A stretch of DNA of 64,000 nucleotides from Ariolimax columbianus (GCA_036924085.1 JAVGWX010000013.1:58806390-58870389); one strand, 5' to 3'; counted from the stretch's first letter, positions 1 through 10,799 are shown. Notes: generated by a model not told the origin, from the sequence alone. Made by a program: numbers and translations.

Positions 1-684
1 GGAGTCTGTATACAACCAGTTTCATTTACATTTCCTTACTCTAAAAGCTATGCGCATCCAATCTATTCTTGAATGCATTAATTATCCCTGCCTCCACTAC
101 TTCCTTGGCAATGCATTACAAGCATTCACCACTCTCTGACTAAAAACAATATTTCCTAATATCTAACCTGGACCTTTCTTTAATTAATTTGTAGCTATGA
201 CCTCTTGTTCTTGTGGGTGGTTGTAGACACTCTACGCCGGTTGTTCTGAGTCGTTCCTCATAACTGTAATTCTAGAATCTCACTTTCAGCTTTGTTGCTC
301 TTCTTTGTATTCTTTCCAGCATGTTTATATCCCCTCTATGATAAGGACTCCACACCTGTACACAGTACTCCAATCTAGGTCTAACTAATGCTTTATACAG
401 TTTGACGATCACTTCCTTGCTCCTATGTTTAATATTTCTTTTGATCATACCTAACATTGCATTTGCCTTTTTCACTGCTTCCTGGACTTGCTTACTCACT
501 TTACCTGTATGATCTATTATAATCCCCAGGTCCCTTTCCTTATCTATCTTTCTAATATTGTTCTTGCCCATTCTGTAATTATGTTCCATATTGGATCTAC
601 CCATGTGGATGACTGTACATTTATGTACATTTAACTCCATTTGCCAGCTCACAGACCATTCTCAAATTTTATCTAAATCCAGAT
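1..684 (-). mobile_element. CR1-like LINE, 5'-truncated, 3' end
   Basis: On the minus strand, 652-272 reads as the end of a non-LTR reverse transcriptase, with the thumb-region motif LVRPRLEYCVQVWSP followed by an IQRRATK motif. The same sequence recurs at 48168-48990 and its 3' end recurs at 5011-5080, 10800-11200 and 59455-59580. Compared with the 48-kb copy, about 105 bp are missing near position 225. No RT palm is present, so the copy is dead. Confidence 0.8.
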
Positions 685-689
685 TGGCT

Positions 690-1075
690 GTAATGGATCT
701 CCAACATCCACTATCTCTTGCTTTGATGGTACAAGCTGACAGACTGTTGTCAGTCCATCTCTTGATGTTGTCGTCCCACTTATAGTGCTGTCTTCCTCTT
801 TCCCGTCTACCATCTACCTTTCTCTCCATCATTGTTTCCAGCAGTGAGTCGTGTCTCTGTACAAATCCGTAATTTATTTGGGCCTAAGTTTTTTATTTCC
901 TGAGTTACTCCTTTTCCCATTACCAATCTCTTCATGGCCTCCCTGTTTGTTTGCTTCTCCTTCCATGGGATGCAGCCCATACTTCTGTACATCCACATTT
1001 CAAAGGCCTGCGTTTGTTCACAAGCTGATTGTTCAAAATCCATGTTTCAGCATCATAGAGCAACGATAATTATAT
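690..1075 (-). mobile_element. LINE reverse transcriptase C-terminal relic
   Basis: The minus-strand reading 1043-807 contains QAFEMWMYRSMGCIPWKEK followed by a TNREAMKRL-like stretch, the usual C-terminal region after the RT domain in RTE-like LINEs. It abuts the CR1-like fragment. Frames are broken downstream of 807. The family assignment is tentative. Confidence 0.6.
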
Positions 1076-1109
1076 GTAACGACTAAAATTAGGTTGTATA
1101 CAAAATGTT

Positions 1110-1447
1110 GTTGCTTAATGCCCACTATGAGTAGGTTTACTTTTTTGTGCGCCCTGAAAAGGACATTAAGAGGCTGGCTGTAGTAGCTTTTCTCACATCC
1201 CGAGTATGCTGATGAATGTAGACAGCGGTCCTCCAGGCGGTTGTGCAATGCTTGGCTTCATCGGCGGGGCACTCACCACCACGGGGATCACATCAATCCA
1301 CATCTTGTCAGCCTGGCTGCCTTGAAAACAGCCTATTTCCAGGGAACACTACTTGGAGAGAGATTGTGGTCTTGGGCATTGAATTGTGCCTGACGTTACG
1401 TCCTGCTCAGTATGTTGTGCCTGAACAGACTAGTGTCTCAGTTCCCC
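1110..1447 (-). mobile_element. CAA-tailed SINE (family F), complete copy with target duplication
   Basis: A perfect 12-bp duplication, ATACAAAATGTT, flanks the element at 1098-1109 and 1448-1459. The left end carries TTG repeats, so the element is read on the minus strand and ends in a (CAA)n tail. At least eight further copies or fragments occur in the window. No tRNA-type A or B box was recognised. Confidence 0.8.
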
Positions 1448-1489
1448 ATACAAAATGTTAAATATATGTAACTGTACTTTTGGCCCCTG

Positions 1490-1845
1490 GATGAGGAAGA
1501 AATGTGCATGAACTGTAGCGATCAGAGTCTCAAAGCTGACTGCTAGTGTCAGGGCTCGCGAACCAGAGCTGCCAAGACTCTTCTACACCTGCGGTAATCC
1601 TGGGTAACAGGCTGCAACAAAGTAGGCTGGATAAAAAGAAGGGATAGAAGAGGAAATCCTAACCCGGTAACCACAAATGCCAGCTGAAGTCAAATGTGTT
1701 GGACCGAAAGTTGCAAATATCGCAGTCAAGCTGTGAACTACAACACAACGCATTCCGTTCTCCGGACAACATCCTGCTATTTGCAAAGCCATTTTCAGGG
1801 TTTTATGGTGGGAGTTTGAAAATAATCGACGAAGAAGAAGGTGTC
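1490..1845 (+). mobile_element. GAA-tailed SINE (family G)
   Basis: This roughly 350-bp element ends at 1828-1840 in a GAAGAAGAAG tail. Related copies are at 5080-5240 (minus), 7130-7240 (minus), 23165-23820, 26465-26800, 52580-53230 and 53995-54155, with a short piece at 24320-24375. It has no coding capacity. The shared tail with the RNase H LINE is discussed in the findings. Confidence 0.7.
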
Positions 1846-1849
1846 TTTG

Positions 1850-2144
1850 AAGCTAGTGTATTATTAGGTCAGGTCTATAGTTGACATCCATATCTTTCTT
1901 CCATACATTTTTGTAATTGCTGTGTAGTATAGATTTGGTCTCTCGGTTTGGAACTTTAGGGAGAAATTGCTTCATTTTTCTACCAGCTACAGACATGACA
2001 TCAGCTTTTTCATTCTTTGTAATCAAACACAGTGGGAGGGAAGTCACTGGAGGGTAACTCTCGAGGTCCTTTGAGCAATATTTTGTTGATTGTCTTATTT
2101 CCTAAAACATGGGTTCATTACATGTGTTGTGTAATGATTCTTGA
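1850..2144. other. intron sequence, nothing recognised
   Basis: AT-rich unique-looking sequence between the SINE and the 36-bp array; no ORF or known element seen. Confidence 0.5.
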
Positions 2145-3084
2145 AGGGATCTCTGTCAGTACTTAGTACTATGACTAGTAGGGATTTTTAGTCAGTACTT
2201 AGTACTACGACTAGTAGAGATTTGTTGTCAGTACTTAGTACTATGACTAGTAGAGATTTGTTGTCAGTACTTAGTACTATGACTAGTAGAGATTTGTTGT
2301 CAGTATTTAGTACTATGACTAGTAGGGATTTACTGTCAGTACTTAGTACTATGACTAGTAGAGATCTGTTGTCAGTACTTAGTACTACGACTAGTAGGGA
2401 TTACTTAGTACTATGACTAGTAGGGATTTGCAGTCAGTACTTAGTACTATGACTGCTAGGGATCTGCAGTCAGTACTTAGTACTATGACTAGTAGGGATC
2501 TGCTGTCAGTACTTAGTACTATGACTAGTAGGGATCTGCTGTCAGTACTTAGTACTGCGACTAGTAGGGATTACTTAGTACTATGACTAGTAGGGATTTG
2601 CAGTCAGTACTTAGTACTATGACTAGTAGGGATCTGCAGTCAGTACTTAGTACTACAACTAGTAGGGATCTGCAGTCAGTACTTAGTACTACAATTAGTA
2701 GGGATGCAGTCAGTAATTAGTACTACGCCTAGTAGGGATCTGCAGTCAGTACTTAGTACTACGACTAGTAGGGATCTGTTGTCAGTACTTAGTACTATGA
2801 CTAGTAGGGATCTGCTGTCAGTACTTAGTACTACGACTAGTAGGGATCTGCAGTCAGTACTTAGTACTACGACTAGTAGGGATCTGTTGTCAGTACTTAG
2901 TACTAGGACTAGTAGGGATCTGCTGTCAGTACTTAGTACTATGACTAGTAGGGATCTGCAGTCAGTACGTAGTACTACAATTAGTAGGGATGCAGTCAGT
3001 AATTAGCACTATGACTAGTAGGGATGCAGTCAGTAATTAGTACTATGACTAGTAGGGATCTGCTGCCAGTACTTAGTACTACAA
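2145..3084 (+). repeat. 36-bp minisatellite, about 26 copies
   Basis: The unit contains GTCAGTACTTAGTACT followed by ACTAGTAGGGAT. Because 36 is a multiple of 3, a 12-residue peptide periodicity appears in open frames, but it is not a gene. Some units are shortened by loss of about 12-14 bp (for example near 2400, 2570, 2700 and 2990). Each unit holds the palindromes AGTACT and ACTAGT. Confidence 0.95.
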
Positions 3085-3144
3085 CAATTCTTTTCTTTGT
3101 CTCTGTTATATATTCTTCTTCTTCTTCATTTTGCTTGTTCTTCT

Positions 3145-3319
3145 GCTTGTACCTTTCAACATCAGGTTATGAAGAGGTTTCTTGATTGGGCCCTAGTATG
3201 TGCTTGTACCTTTCAACATCAGGTTATGAAGAGGTTTCTTGATTGGGCCCTAGTATGTGCGTGTACCTTTCAACATCAGGTTATGAAGAGGTTTCTTGAT
3301 TGGGCCCTAGTATGTGCTT
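3145..3319 (+). repeat. 57-bp tandem triplication
   Basis: Three almost identical 57-bp units, each containing TTTCAACATCAGGTTATGAA, follow directly. The unit length keeps one frame open across them (19-residue periodicity), but no protein family is recognisable. Confidence 0.9.
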
Positions 3320-3444
3320 TGTGCAATGGAAACTATACTGCTCCTGTTATTTCTGCTATCCATCTTTTGTGTGGAAGGCTCTTGGCTTTCTAGCCATTGT
3401 ATCTGTATAGCATGGATTTCGGAGGAAACTTAATTATTTGCAGT

Positions 3445-3565
3445 TTCCCACATGCCTAGTAAGCCGCAGGAAGTTGTAAAAATATCTACGACATATAGCC
3501 GAAGCATTCGGCTACCTGGCAACAGACATTAACATGCCTGTTTGAATATCAGGATTCCAAGTATT
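3445..3565 (+). repeat. short hairpin-bearing interspersed repeat (family I)
   Basis: Contains CTAGTAAGCCGCAGGAAG, then the inverted repeat AGCCGAA-GCA-TTCGGCT, then CCAGGTAGCC on the opposite strand. Copies occur at 6700-6820 (minus) and 49530-49655 (plus). Partial relatives may lie at 8010-8080 and 8140-8210. No coding capacity. Confidence 0.6.
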
Positions 3566-4059
3566 CCAAGTACTATCTGGTGTTTGACGTGTCATGTGGC
3601 CGAACCATTTGATTTGTTGTTTCTTGATGAGGTCTAGCACTGGTGTTGTACCTACTTGTCTCATAATGTCATCATTTCTGATTCTATCCGTTCTTGTTAT
3701 TCCAAGCATTCTATGCAGACATTTCATCATGTTGTTACAATGTATCTTTTATCTTTGTTTGTTAATGTCCAATTCTGGCACTGAAAGCACAATGTCGGTA
3801 GGAATATTGTATTATATAATATTCTTTTTGTCTCCATTGTCACGTGCTTACATTGTAATATCGGGAACATTTGCAGAATAATTTGACTTGCTTTATTACA
3901 TCTGTTTTGGATTTCAATGCCGCCTTTTCCATGTGCTGAGATTATGTTACGCAGGTATGTGAATTTTTCACCCGTTTTACTTGTTGGTTTCAGATGAATA
4001 TTGTTGTTTCTATTTCTTTTCTTGCAATCGTCATAATGTTCTCTATGTTTATTATTCAT
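3566..4059 (-). mobile_element. RTE-like LINE C-terminal relic
   Basis: Two minus-strand frames (4059-3727 and 3730-3512) encode pieces typical of the end of a LINE ORF: FTYLRNIISAHGKGGIEIQ, then MLGITRTDRIRNDDI and QIKWFGHMTRQTP. The two pieces are in different frames, so a frameshift has occurred around 3728. The 46.9-kb relic is of the same kind. Confidence 0.7.
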
Positions 4060-4074
4060 TATTCACCTTCTGAT

Positions 4075-4312
4075 TAGAGTAGTAGTAAGAGCACTTGCTT
4101 TTCACGGTCAAGCTATGGGGTTCAATTCCTGAAGTGCTATACTCTCATCAATCCAGTTGTAAATTGGTACACGACTTTCTGTTAGGGAAGGAAAGACAGC
4201 AAGGAAAGGATCTGGCCATCTCACCTCATCATAAACAAGCTGTGGCATTGTGCAATGAAGTCTTTAACACCTCATCCCTGATGACTACCGGGGGACTACC
4301 TTTAATTTTACT
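4075..4312 (+). mobile_element. SINE family E copy
   Basis: A B-box-like GGGGTTCAATTCC at about 4117 follows an A-box-like AGTAGTAGTAAGAGC, as in tRNA-derived SINEs. The body matches 8485-8712 in the same order, including an ATCTGGCCATCTCACCTCA-like block and a TTTAACACCTCATCCCTGA-like end. Confidence 0.65.
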
Positions 4313-4314
4313 TC

Positions 4315-4730
4315 ATGCATAATCCATCTTCTGTTATACATTATCTACCCTCTGTTATACACTATCCACCTAATGTTATACATTATCCACCCTATGTTAT
4401 ACATTATCCACCCTCTGTTATATATTATCCACCTATTGTTATACATTATCCACCTAATGTTATACACTATCCACCCTGTTATACATTATCCACCTAATGT
4501 AATACATAATCCACCCTCTGTTATACACTATCCACCCTGTTATACATTATCCACCTAATGTAATACATTATCCACCCTCTGTTATACATTATCCACCCTG
4601 TTATACATTATCCACCTAATGTTATACAAAATCCACCCTCTGTTATACATTATCCACCCTCTGTTATACATTATCCACCTAATGTTATACATTATCCACC
4701 CTCTGTTATACATTATCCACCTTCTGATAT
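4315..4730 (+). repeat. 21-bp minisatellite upstream of exon 1
   Basis: About 20 copies of a unit containing CTGTTATACATTATCCACC. Some units are shortened to 16 bp. The array stops about 100 bp before the acceptor of the exon at 4828. Confidence 0.95.
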
Positions 4731-4827
4731 GATGGTTTGCTAATGATGATCTTAAATGTATTTGTTTGAATATCTTTCCTTCTACACTAGCCTCACATTC
4801 AATCCGTGTTATTTTCTCCCCCAACAG

Positions 4828-4980
4828 ACTGCTCATGGAAAAATCTTAAAACAACAGCAAGCTTTAGACCAACTAACAGCACAGGCCCAAGCTCTGCAGC
4901 AGTCATCCACAGATAGTAGAGGGTCTACACAGCTAACCAACCTTGTCTCTAGACACACAGGGCTCATCAGCCTTTCTAAG
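4828..4980 (+). CDS. spectrin-repeat exon 1 of window (type A)
   Basis: 51 codons between a CAG acceptor (4825-4827) and an AAG|GTAGTC donor. The peptide begins TAHGKILKQQ and ends RHTGLISLSK. It forms helix B-C of a spectrin repeat whose helix A lies in an exon left of the window. His43 replaces the Tyr43 seen in exons 5 and 9 (Tyr39 in exon 13). The peptide is glutamine-rich. The exon is flanked upstream by the 21-bp array. Both flanking introns are phase 0. Confidence 0.93.
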
Positions 4981-5010
4981 GTAGTCAATCCTTCATTCCG
5001 ACTGTTAACT

Positions 5011-5080
5011 TAACGTAACATCTTTATACTTGTTTAGAAGACTCTACAGAGTCTGTTTAGAACCAGTTTCTTGGAGAGTG
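5011..5080 (-). mobile_element. CR1-like LINE 3' end fragment
   Basis: About 70 bp matching the 3' ends at 48168 and 10800, including CTTTATACTTGTTTAGAAGA and ACTCTACAGAGTCTG. No coding sequence. Confidence 0.6.
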
Positions 5081-5240
5081 GTTTCTTCTTCTCCTGCTTC
5101 CATTCTCAGTCTCGCGCTATCAAGCCCAGAACAGGACTTTGCAAGTAACAGGATGTAGTCCAGAGAACGGAATGCATTGTGTCTCTAGTTTAAAGCTTGG
5201 CTGCGATATTTGCACCTTTCGGTTCGACACATTCCTCTTC
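5080..5240 (-). mobile_element. GAA-tailed SINE (family G) fragment
   Basis: Begins with TTTCTTCTTCTCC, the reverse of the GAA tail, and continues with the reverse of the common family G block up to CACCTTTCGGTTCGACACAT. A fragment of the ~370-bp family H follows at 5255-5335. Confidence 0.6.
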
Positions 5241-5344
5241 GGCCATTGAGGTGGTTTAATAGACTCAACACTAGAGCTAACCGCAGCCAGTTAGGCGTCA
5301 TCAATAGCTGCTGTTAACAAACCACCTGGGGGAAGGTACAAATA

Positions 5345-5605
5345 ACTATTATGCAGATTTTAGCTAGAATTTAGAATTTTGTCCAGGCAGCGGCCGTTAA
5401 GACTACTCTTTTCAATTTCCAACTGCCAAGAAATTCTTTACGTGCTCGATACTCAACACAGGAGTTCAATCTCACTACCCAAAGATGAAGGGAATTTTTA
5501 CCAGAAAATCCACGTTAAAAAATCCTGTTCATCATCGTGATTTAAACCCGCGAACTCTGGCACCCAAGGCGGACACCTTATTTCGAGACCACTGAGTCCC
5601 CCTAT
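5345..5605 (-). mobile_element. tRNA-derived SINE family B copy
   Basis: On the minus strand the 5' end reads as a tRNA-like head with an A-box-like GTGGTCTCGAAATAAGGTG and a degenerate B-box (GCGGGTTTAAATC). The body matches the + strand copy at 49290-49515, sharing the GCAGCGGC-containing core. Confidence 0.65.
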
Positions 5606-5636
5606 TTGTTGCTGTATTAAAAATATTTTTGCCTTA

Positions 5637-5863
5637 TTTCTCTTTTCCCCAAGGCACACCGTGTTGCACTGTGGTTTTATTTTGCACCTGTCAGCCCAGT
5701 GCATCTGACCAGCATGCATTTTTATGTAATGGTCTGATTTCTACTGCATTTTCTAAGGGTTTGCTTCCTCGGGGTAACGGCTGGTGCTGTGATGGGGATC
5801 GAACCCAGCACCTTTGGATTGTGAGCCGTGTCACTGAACCACTAGCCCACACCGTCCACTTGT
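5637..5863 (-). mobile_element. tRNA-derived SINE family A copy
   Basis: Read on the minus strand, the head has an A box (GGGCTAGTGGTTCAGTGAC) and a B box (GGGTTCGATCCC) 30-35 bp later, followed by a body ending near GTGCAACACGGTGTGCC. Other copies are at 8222-8457 (minus), 10435-10680 (plus), 56855-57045 (minus) and a decayed one at 14335-14495. Confidence 0.8.
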
Positions 5864-6009
5864 AGCTCTTTGATTGTCACCATCTTTCCAGTGTCAGTAA
5901 TTTCGAGCCTGAGGAGTTTGTAACCATTTGTGTTTGAAATGGAACTTTGTGAGTCTACATTTGGGAGACTGCAAACGAATGTTTAGAACCAACAAGGCAT
6001 CAGTGTTGT

Positions 6010-6660
6010 CCCCAAGGTAAAAGAGTTTCGTGCTGTAGTGTTAACCACTCTGCTTTGTGCCTGTGAAATATGGACAGTGAATAGCAGACATGCCAGATAG
6101 CTAAACTGTTTTCACATGAGCTGTCCGCTCAGGCTGCTCAGGATGGGATGGCAAAACAAAGTACTCAACTCCGAAATTCTTAGTAAGTCAAACATGTTGA
6201 GTATTCATACACTTCTGCAAAAGGCCCACATAAGATGTTGTTCGCAAGTCCAATGAGCGCCTCCCAAGACAGCTGCTTTACAGTGAGCTCAGAACAGGCA
6301 GACACTCATCAGATGGACAGAAAAATAACGCTACAGTGACAGACTCCTTAAATTAAAATGTTTCGAAACGCTTCAATATTAATGTCACCCCATGAGAGAT
6401 GCTTGCACAGAACCATTCAGCCTGGCACATTAGCATAACACAAGGTGATCAGATTGCAAAGCGAAACTTGATCACTGAGACTCGGAGAAAGTGAGTGTCC
6501 CAAAGAGCAGAACGTACGACTCCACAGCTGACTCCTCACATATGTGGCTTGAGTATGGCAGAGTCTGCTGTGCCAGGATTGGGTTTTACAGTTAAATGAG
6601 ATCACATCTTGCAACACAAGTCTGATGCTGTTGCCATCTTTGCTTGTGAGGGACAACTAT
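6010..6660 (+). pseudogene. LINE relic, RT C-terminus plus finger tail (decayed)
   Basis: Reading frames with stops and shifts still show a RHARQLNHFHLSC-like segment, a LRIRWQDKVLNSEILSK-like segment and a final ARIGFYS-like finger motif, ending in ATTATTATTA at 6658. The same family is at 21300-22325 and, best preserved, at 58566-59137. Confidence 0.6.
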
Positions 6661-6699
6661 TATTATTAAATTAATCATTTGTGTTTGAAAAAAGCTCTA

Positions 6700-6820
6700 T
6701 AAATATACTTGGAATCCTGGTATTCAAACAGCCATGTTAATTTCTATTGCCAGGTAGCCAAATGCTATATTCGGCTATATGTAATAGGTATTTTAAACTT
6801 CCTGCGGCTTACTAGGTCTG
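6700..6820 (-). repeat. hairpin-bearing repeat (family I)
   Basis: Reverse-complement match to 3445-3565, including the CTTCCTGCGGCTTACTAGG block and the AGCCGAATATAG side of the hairpin, whose stem is here partly lost. Confidence 0.6.
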
Positions 6821-6834
6821 GGGGAAGTCCAGGC

Positions 6835-7020
6835 GGGGTCCTCCAGGCGGTTGTGCTATGATTGGCTTCATCTGCGTGTCATTCACTACTATGGGGATCA
6901 CGTCGATCCCTCACCTTGTTAGCTAGGCTACCATGAAAACAGACCGGTTGCAGGGAGGGCTACTAGGAAGCCAAGGTGAGGGTCTTGGCCTGACTAGATG
7001 TTAGTCTTCCTCCCCACTTA
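6835..7020 (-). mobile_element. CAA-tailed SINE (family F), partial
   Basis: Carries the family block CCTCCAGGCGGTTGTGCTAT and continues to GACTAGATGTTAGTCTTCCT. The tail-side third with the TTG repeats is absent. Confidence 0.7.
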
Positions 7021-7129
7021 CTAGAGTAAATGTCGACAAGGTAAAACCTGGAGGCTGGATACTCTGGAGTTGCACCTTCCACATGTCTAGTAAGCGACAG
7101 GAATGAAACCAGCCACAAACTTACTACTA

Positions 7130-7230
7130 ATAGCCAAAGGTTGGTCTTCTCTGGCATTAATCTTGAAAAGGATGTTGTGTCATAATTTACAGCCAGGCAC
7201 CATATCTGCACCTTTTGTCCCAATACATTC
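7130..7230 (-). mobile_element. GAA-tailed SINE (family G), decayed fragment
   Basis: Contains the reverse of the family G core (GTTGTGTCATAATTTACAGC and ATCTGCACCTTTTGTCCCAA). It lies immediately next to the TTC-rich tract that ends the LINE at 7231. Confidence 0.45.
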
Positions 7231-7850
7231 GATATCAGCTTGCTTCTTCTTCTTCGTCTTCTTCTTCTTCTTTGTGTTCAGGATCTTTAGTCATGCTATA
7301 TCTGCAGGTCAGTCACCATGATGAAGTCTAGTTTTCATCAGGTCGGAGTGGCTGCCCCACAGCTTTTGTCTCAGCTCCGCACCTTCTGACTAGGTCTGGT
7401 ATCTCATTTCCCTGTAGATTGGGCGTTCCTGTAGAATGTGTTCAGGATTCTGACTCCCCTGTTCCATATGGGCACTCATCGGTGTGTGAGATCTTTAGTC
7501 GGTATAGATGTTCTAGTAGTCTGCAGTGACCAGTTCTCAGGCGAAATAAGGTAGTTTGTTGGTTTCTTTTGAGTTGGTGAATTGGGTCTGGTCAACTGCT
7601 TAAGTTCATGTCTTCTCTCCATTGGTGTCTTTACTGGTTTCTCATGATGTTCTTGATCTTTATGTATGGTACTCAGCTCACTTTTGTGGGTACCAGGTTG
7701 GCCTTCCCATTGTTGTTGTTGATCGAGCAATGCCATGTAATGGTATCTGCTCGTGTTTTTCAGCTGTTGTCTAGCGCTATGCAAAGTGTTCCATGTATTT
7801 GGCAACGGAGGAAGATGTCTTCCCACTGCGATACCTATTCTACTAGCCAG
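7231..7850 (-). pseudogene. RNase H-type LINE, C-terminal relic
   Basis: Minus-strand frames read through a segment matching the end of the LINE at 16690-18510: a LRTGHCRLRTHLYRLK-like run can be followed across frames around 7560-7480, then a DECPYGTGESEPEH-like knuckle. It ends in a (GAA)n tail at 7275-7231. Frames are broken. The corresponding RNase H and RT parts are not here. Confidence 0.55.
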
Positions 7851-8221
7851 ACTGCACTAGCGCAGCCAGTTTCCAGGACTGCCACATAAGGAGAAATAGG
7901 GTCTTCATCAGCTGGAGTTCACTGACCCTGATGTTAGCAGCCAGTTATGAGTCAGCTTATCCAGGGAAGATATAGGATGACACCTTCCAAGGACTAACCA
8001 GAAGGATCTACTAAACAAAAGGACAGCTTTTGACTGCCTGGCATAGGCCTGACTGAATATCAGGATTTGAGCAATTCATAAACAAAATTTTTGTTGTTGC
8101 TTTTGCCTTTTTTCTCAATTCCAAAAGGCAGTGTGTAAAAAGGATAGCTTTTGACTACCTGGCATCATGCACTGATCTGCCATACTAAATACCAGGATTT
8201 GAGCATTTAATTTTTGTTGTT

Positions 8222-8457
8222 GTTGCTTTCACCTCATAACTCTCTTCCCCAAAGGTGGTGTTCGTTGCACTGTTTTTATTTTGCTCCTGTCAGCCCAGTG
8301 CATCTGATTTCGGCTTGCATTTTATGTAAGGGTCTGCTTCCTCCTGCATTTTATAAGTGTTTTATTTTGTCAGTAACGGCCGGTGCTGTGATTGGAGAGC
8401 GAACCCAGCACCTTTTGGTTGTGAGCCGTGTCACTTAACCACTAGACCATGCCGTCC
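8222..8457 (-). mobile_element. tRNA-derived SINE family A copy
   Basis: The minus-strand head contains GGTCTAGTGGTTAAGTGACA (A box) and GGGTTCGCTCTCC (B box, one change). The body runs to the AACGAACACCACC region near 8260. Not a functional tRNA gene: the cloverleaf is not maintained beyond the boxes. Confidence 0.8.
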
Positions 8458-8484
8458 CCTTTAGAGCATTTCAGTAATTAGAGC

Positions 8485-8712
8485 TTCTTTTTAGTGTTAG
8501 GGGTAGAGCACTCATGGCAAAGGTACGGGGTTCAACTTCCACAACACCACGCTCCAGTCTATCCAGCTGTAAATGTGTACCTGATTTATGGTTAAAGAGG
8601 CAGTGAGGAAGGGAACTGGCCACCCCACCTCACACAAGATGTGGCTTAGTTTTCTGGTCTCTAACACTTCATTCCTGACCAGCGACGTGTTCCAACGACG
8701 TCTCATAACACA
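8485..8712 (+). mobile_element. SINE family E copy
   Basis: Head with GGGGTAGAGCACTCATGGCA and B-box-like GGGGTTCAACTTCC; body and end parallel 4075-4312. Just 92 bp separates it from the acceptor of exon 2. Confidence 0.65.
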
Positions 8713-8804
8713 AGTAGATAGAAGAAGATGATTTTAATCCACAGTCCCACCGCAGACTTGCCTTATTTTTAATTGTATATTTATATTACTGTCCCAAATG
8801 CCAG

Positions 8805-8969
8805 GATCTCCTCAAGAGATATGAACAAACAGTGAAAGACCACGAGCAGTATAGTACTGCAAACAGCAGATGTAGATCCTGGTTGCAGGAAGCCAGTGAC
8901 AGACTCTCTCTGTACACAGATGCCTCGGGTGACCATTATAAAATCCAGATGCAACTTGAGAAGCTCCAG
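8805..8969 (+). CDS. spectrin-repeat exon 2 (type B)
   Basis: 55 codons, CAG acceptor at 8802-8804, CAG|GTAAGA donor. The peptide opens DLLKRYEQTV and carries the helix A tryptophan at residue 26 (CRSWLQEASDRL), the same position as in exons 6, 10 and 14. It ends KIQMQLEKLQ. It encodes helix A and the start of helix B; exon 3 completes the repeat. Confidence 0.95.
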
Positions 8970-9134
8970 GTAAGATATCGTTATTCCTATGCCTGTTTGG
9001 TCTGTCCTGAATGGGTTTGTTTATACAAAACAATTATTTTTACACTGTCATATCTAATGCATTTTCGTGCTAAATAGTGTAGGAAAAGTGAGAAATCAAT
9101 GCTAGTGGAAAATTACTCTCTGAATTGATATCAA

Positions 9135-9770
9135 GGTCAAATGTTGTTTGAAGTGTTACTGTAAGTATCTAGACTCAATGATCAGTGATAAGAGATCAAT
9201 ACCAGAGGTCCTGGTCAGAATAGCACAATTAACAGCAGCACTTGCAAAACTGAAACGTATATGGACAAATAAACGACTCTCCCTCGCCATAAAGGTCAGA
9301 CTAATGCATTCACTGGTTCTTTCGATATTCCTCTACACATGTGAAACATAGACTATTACAGCAGACCTCCAGAGAAGAATGCAGGCCATGGAGATGAGAT
9401 GTTTTAGTAGACTCCTAAATGTCACCTACAAAGACCGTATCACAAATGATGAAGTGCGACGGAGAATCGAGAATACATGTAGACTGTACAATGACCTCCC
9501 CACAACGATCAAAAGGTGAAAGCTGACTTGGTATAGCCACATCTCGAGGTCCTAAGGCCTTGCAAAATATGATATTATAGAAGGCAGTTCTAGGCAAGGG
9601 AAGGTGGAGATGTCCGAGAAAACAATGGGAAGACATCTATGAATGGACAAACCTACGACCTGAGGAGGCATAAAAAACAACGCAGACAGAGAGGGATGGC
9701 ACAGGATTGTGTAGGTGTTAGCAGGAATACCCCAACGATCTCAAGAGGTCATGTAATGAACTGAACTGAA
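9135..9770 (+). pseudogene. RTE-like LINE, RT thumb and C-terminal relic
   Basis: The frame starting at 9148 gives IAQLTAALAKLKRIWTNK, then SLVLSIFLYTCET before a stop where Trp is expected, then TADLQRRMQAMEMRCFSRL and YKDRITNDEVRRRI. Several stops and shifts follow. The right-hand part of the split LINE at 37235-37715 is the same family. Confidence 0.75.
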
Positions 9771-9779
9771 ATGTTATTT

Positions 9780-10434
9780 GAATAAATTTATGCTCAGTTC
9801 TTCACTCTTAACCAGATGTCTTTGACAGCTGGTTACAGTGGCTCCTCTTATATTCAGAGGTGGTGTTTGTATAGTGAAGTGGTTAGTGACATAGCTCAAG
9901 ATCCAAACTTGCGTAAGTTCGGATTCAGCAAGGTCGTGCCCATAAAGGAAGTAAACTCATTAAAACAATCTATACTAAACTTGGATGCACTGAGCTAGAA
10001 AGGTGCAAAACACAGTACAGCTTAGAAAGCAAGGCAAATGAAGAAAAAAATATTCTGGGGCATGCTGAAGAAGGTGGGCTTCAGTCCTCGTTAACTATAG
10101 TGCAATATAAGGCATTTCAAAGTGTCGTTCCCATCTCTTTGGCCAGACTGTTGAGACACAGTCTGCTTCAAGGAACACAGCGAGGATGTTAGACGTGTGG
10201 AGTCTTGGTGATTATGCTTCGGCTGATCCTAATGCTAATGTTGGCTTTTACTGTCAAATGTAAACATTACTTAAAAATTCTGTTTCATCTCAGAATGTGA
10301 AATCGGTATGCAAATTTGTTGCCACAGGGGTAAAATTCTTCAATAGTCATGTTTGTGTGCACCCAAGTGGGTATTGAAATCTTCCTCTATATCTAGAAAG
10401 AAGACGTAGAGATTCAATAAAACAGTAGGGTATG
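9780..10434. other. intron sequence, nothing recognised
   Basis: No convincing ORF or tandem repeat. A block at 9828-9850 (TTACAGTGGCTCCTCTTATA) resembles 21057-21080, so an unrecognised old repeat may be present. Confidence 0.4.
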
Positions 10435-10680
10435 GCATGGGCTAGTGATTAAGTGACCTGACTCACAATCCAATGGTGCTGGGTTCGCTCCCCATCATAG
10501 CACCGACCATTACCTCGGGGAAGCAAACCCTTAGAAAATGCAGGAGAAAGCAGACCCTTACATAAAATGCATGCCAAATTTGGATGCACTGGGCCAACAG
10601 GCGCAAAATAAAAAGATAATACAATGCACACCCCCTTGGAGAATAGAGAAATAAGGTGCACGCCACCAAAAAATACAAAA
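10435..10680 (+). mobile_element. tRNA-derived SINE family A copy
   Basis: Plus-strand copy: A box in GGCTAGTGATTAAGTGACC, B box GGGTTCGCTCCCC, body through TGCACTGGGCCAACAGGCGC, ending in an A-rich tract at 10660-10690. The only clear family A copy in the gene's orientation. Confidence 0.8.
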
Positions 10681-10799
10681 TAAATAAAAAGAAAGACAAG
10701 TTTTTATAAAATAATATGATAAGAATGCTTGATCATTTGTGGATACACGTAACAATTTGTGTATGACGACATTATTTTCTGTCATAACTTAATTTAATT

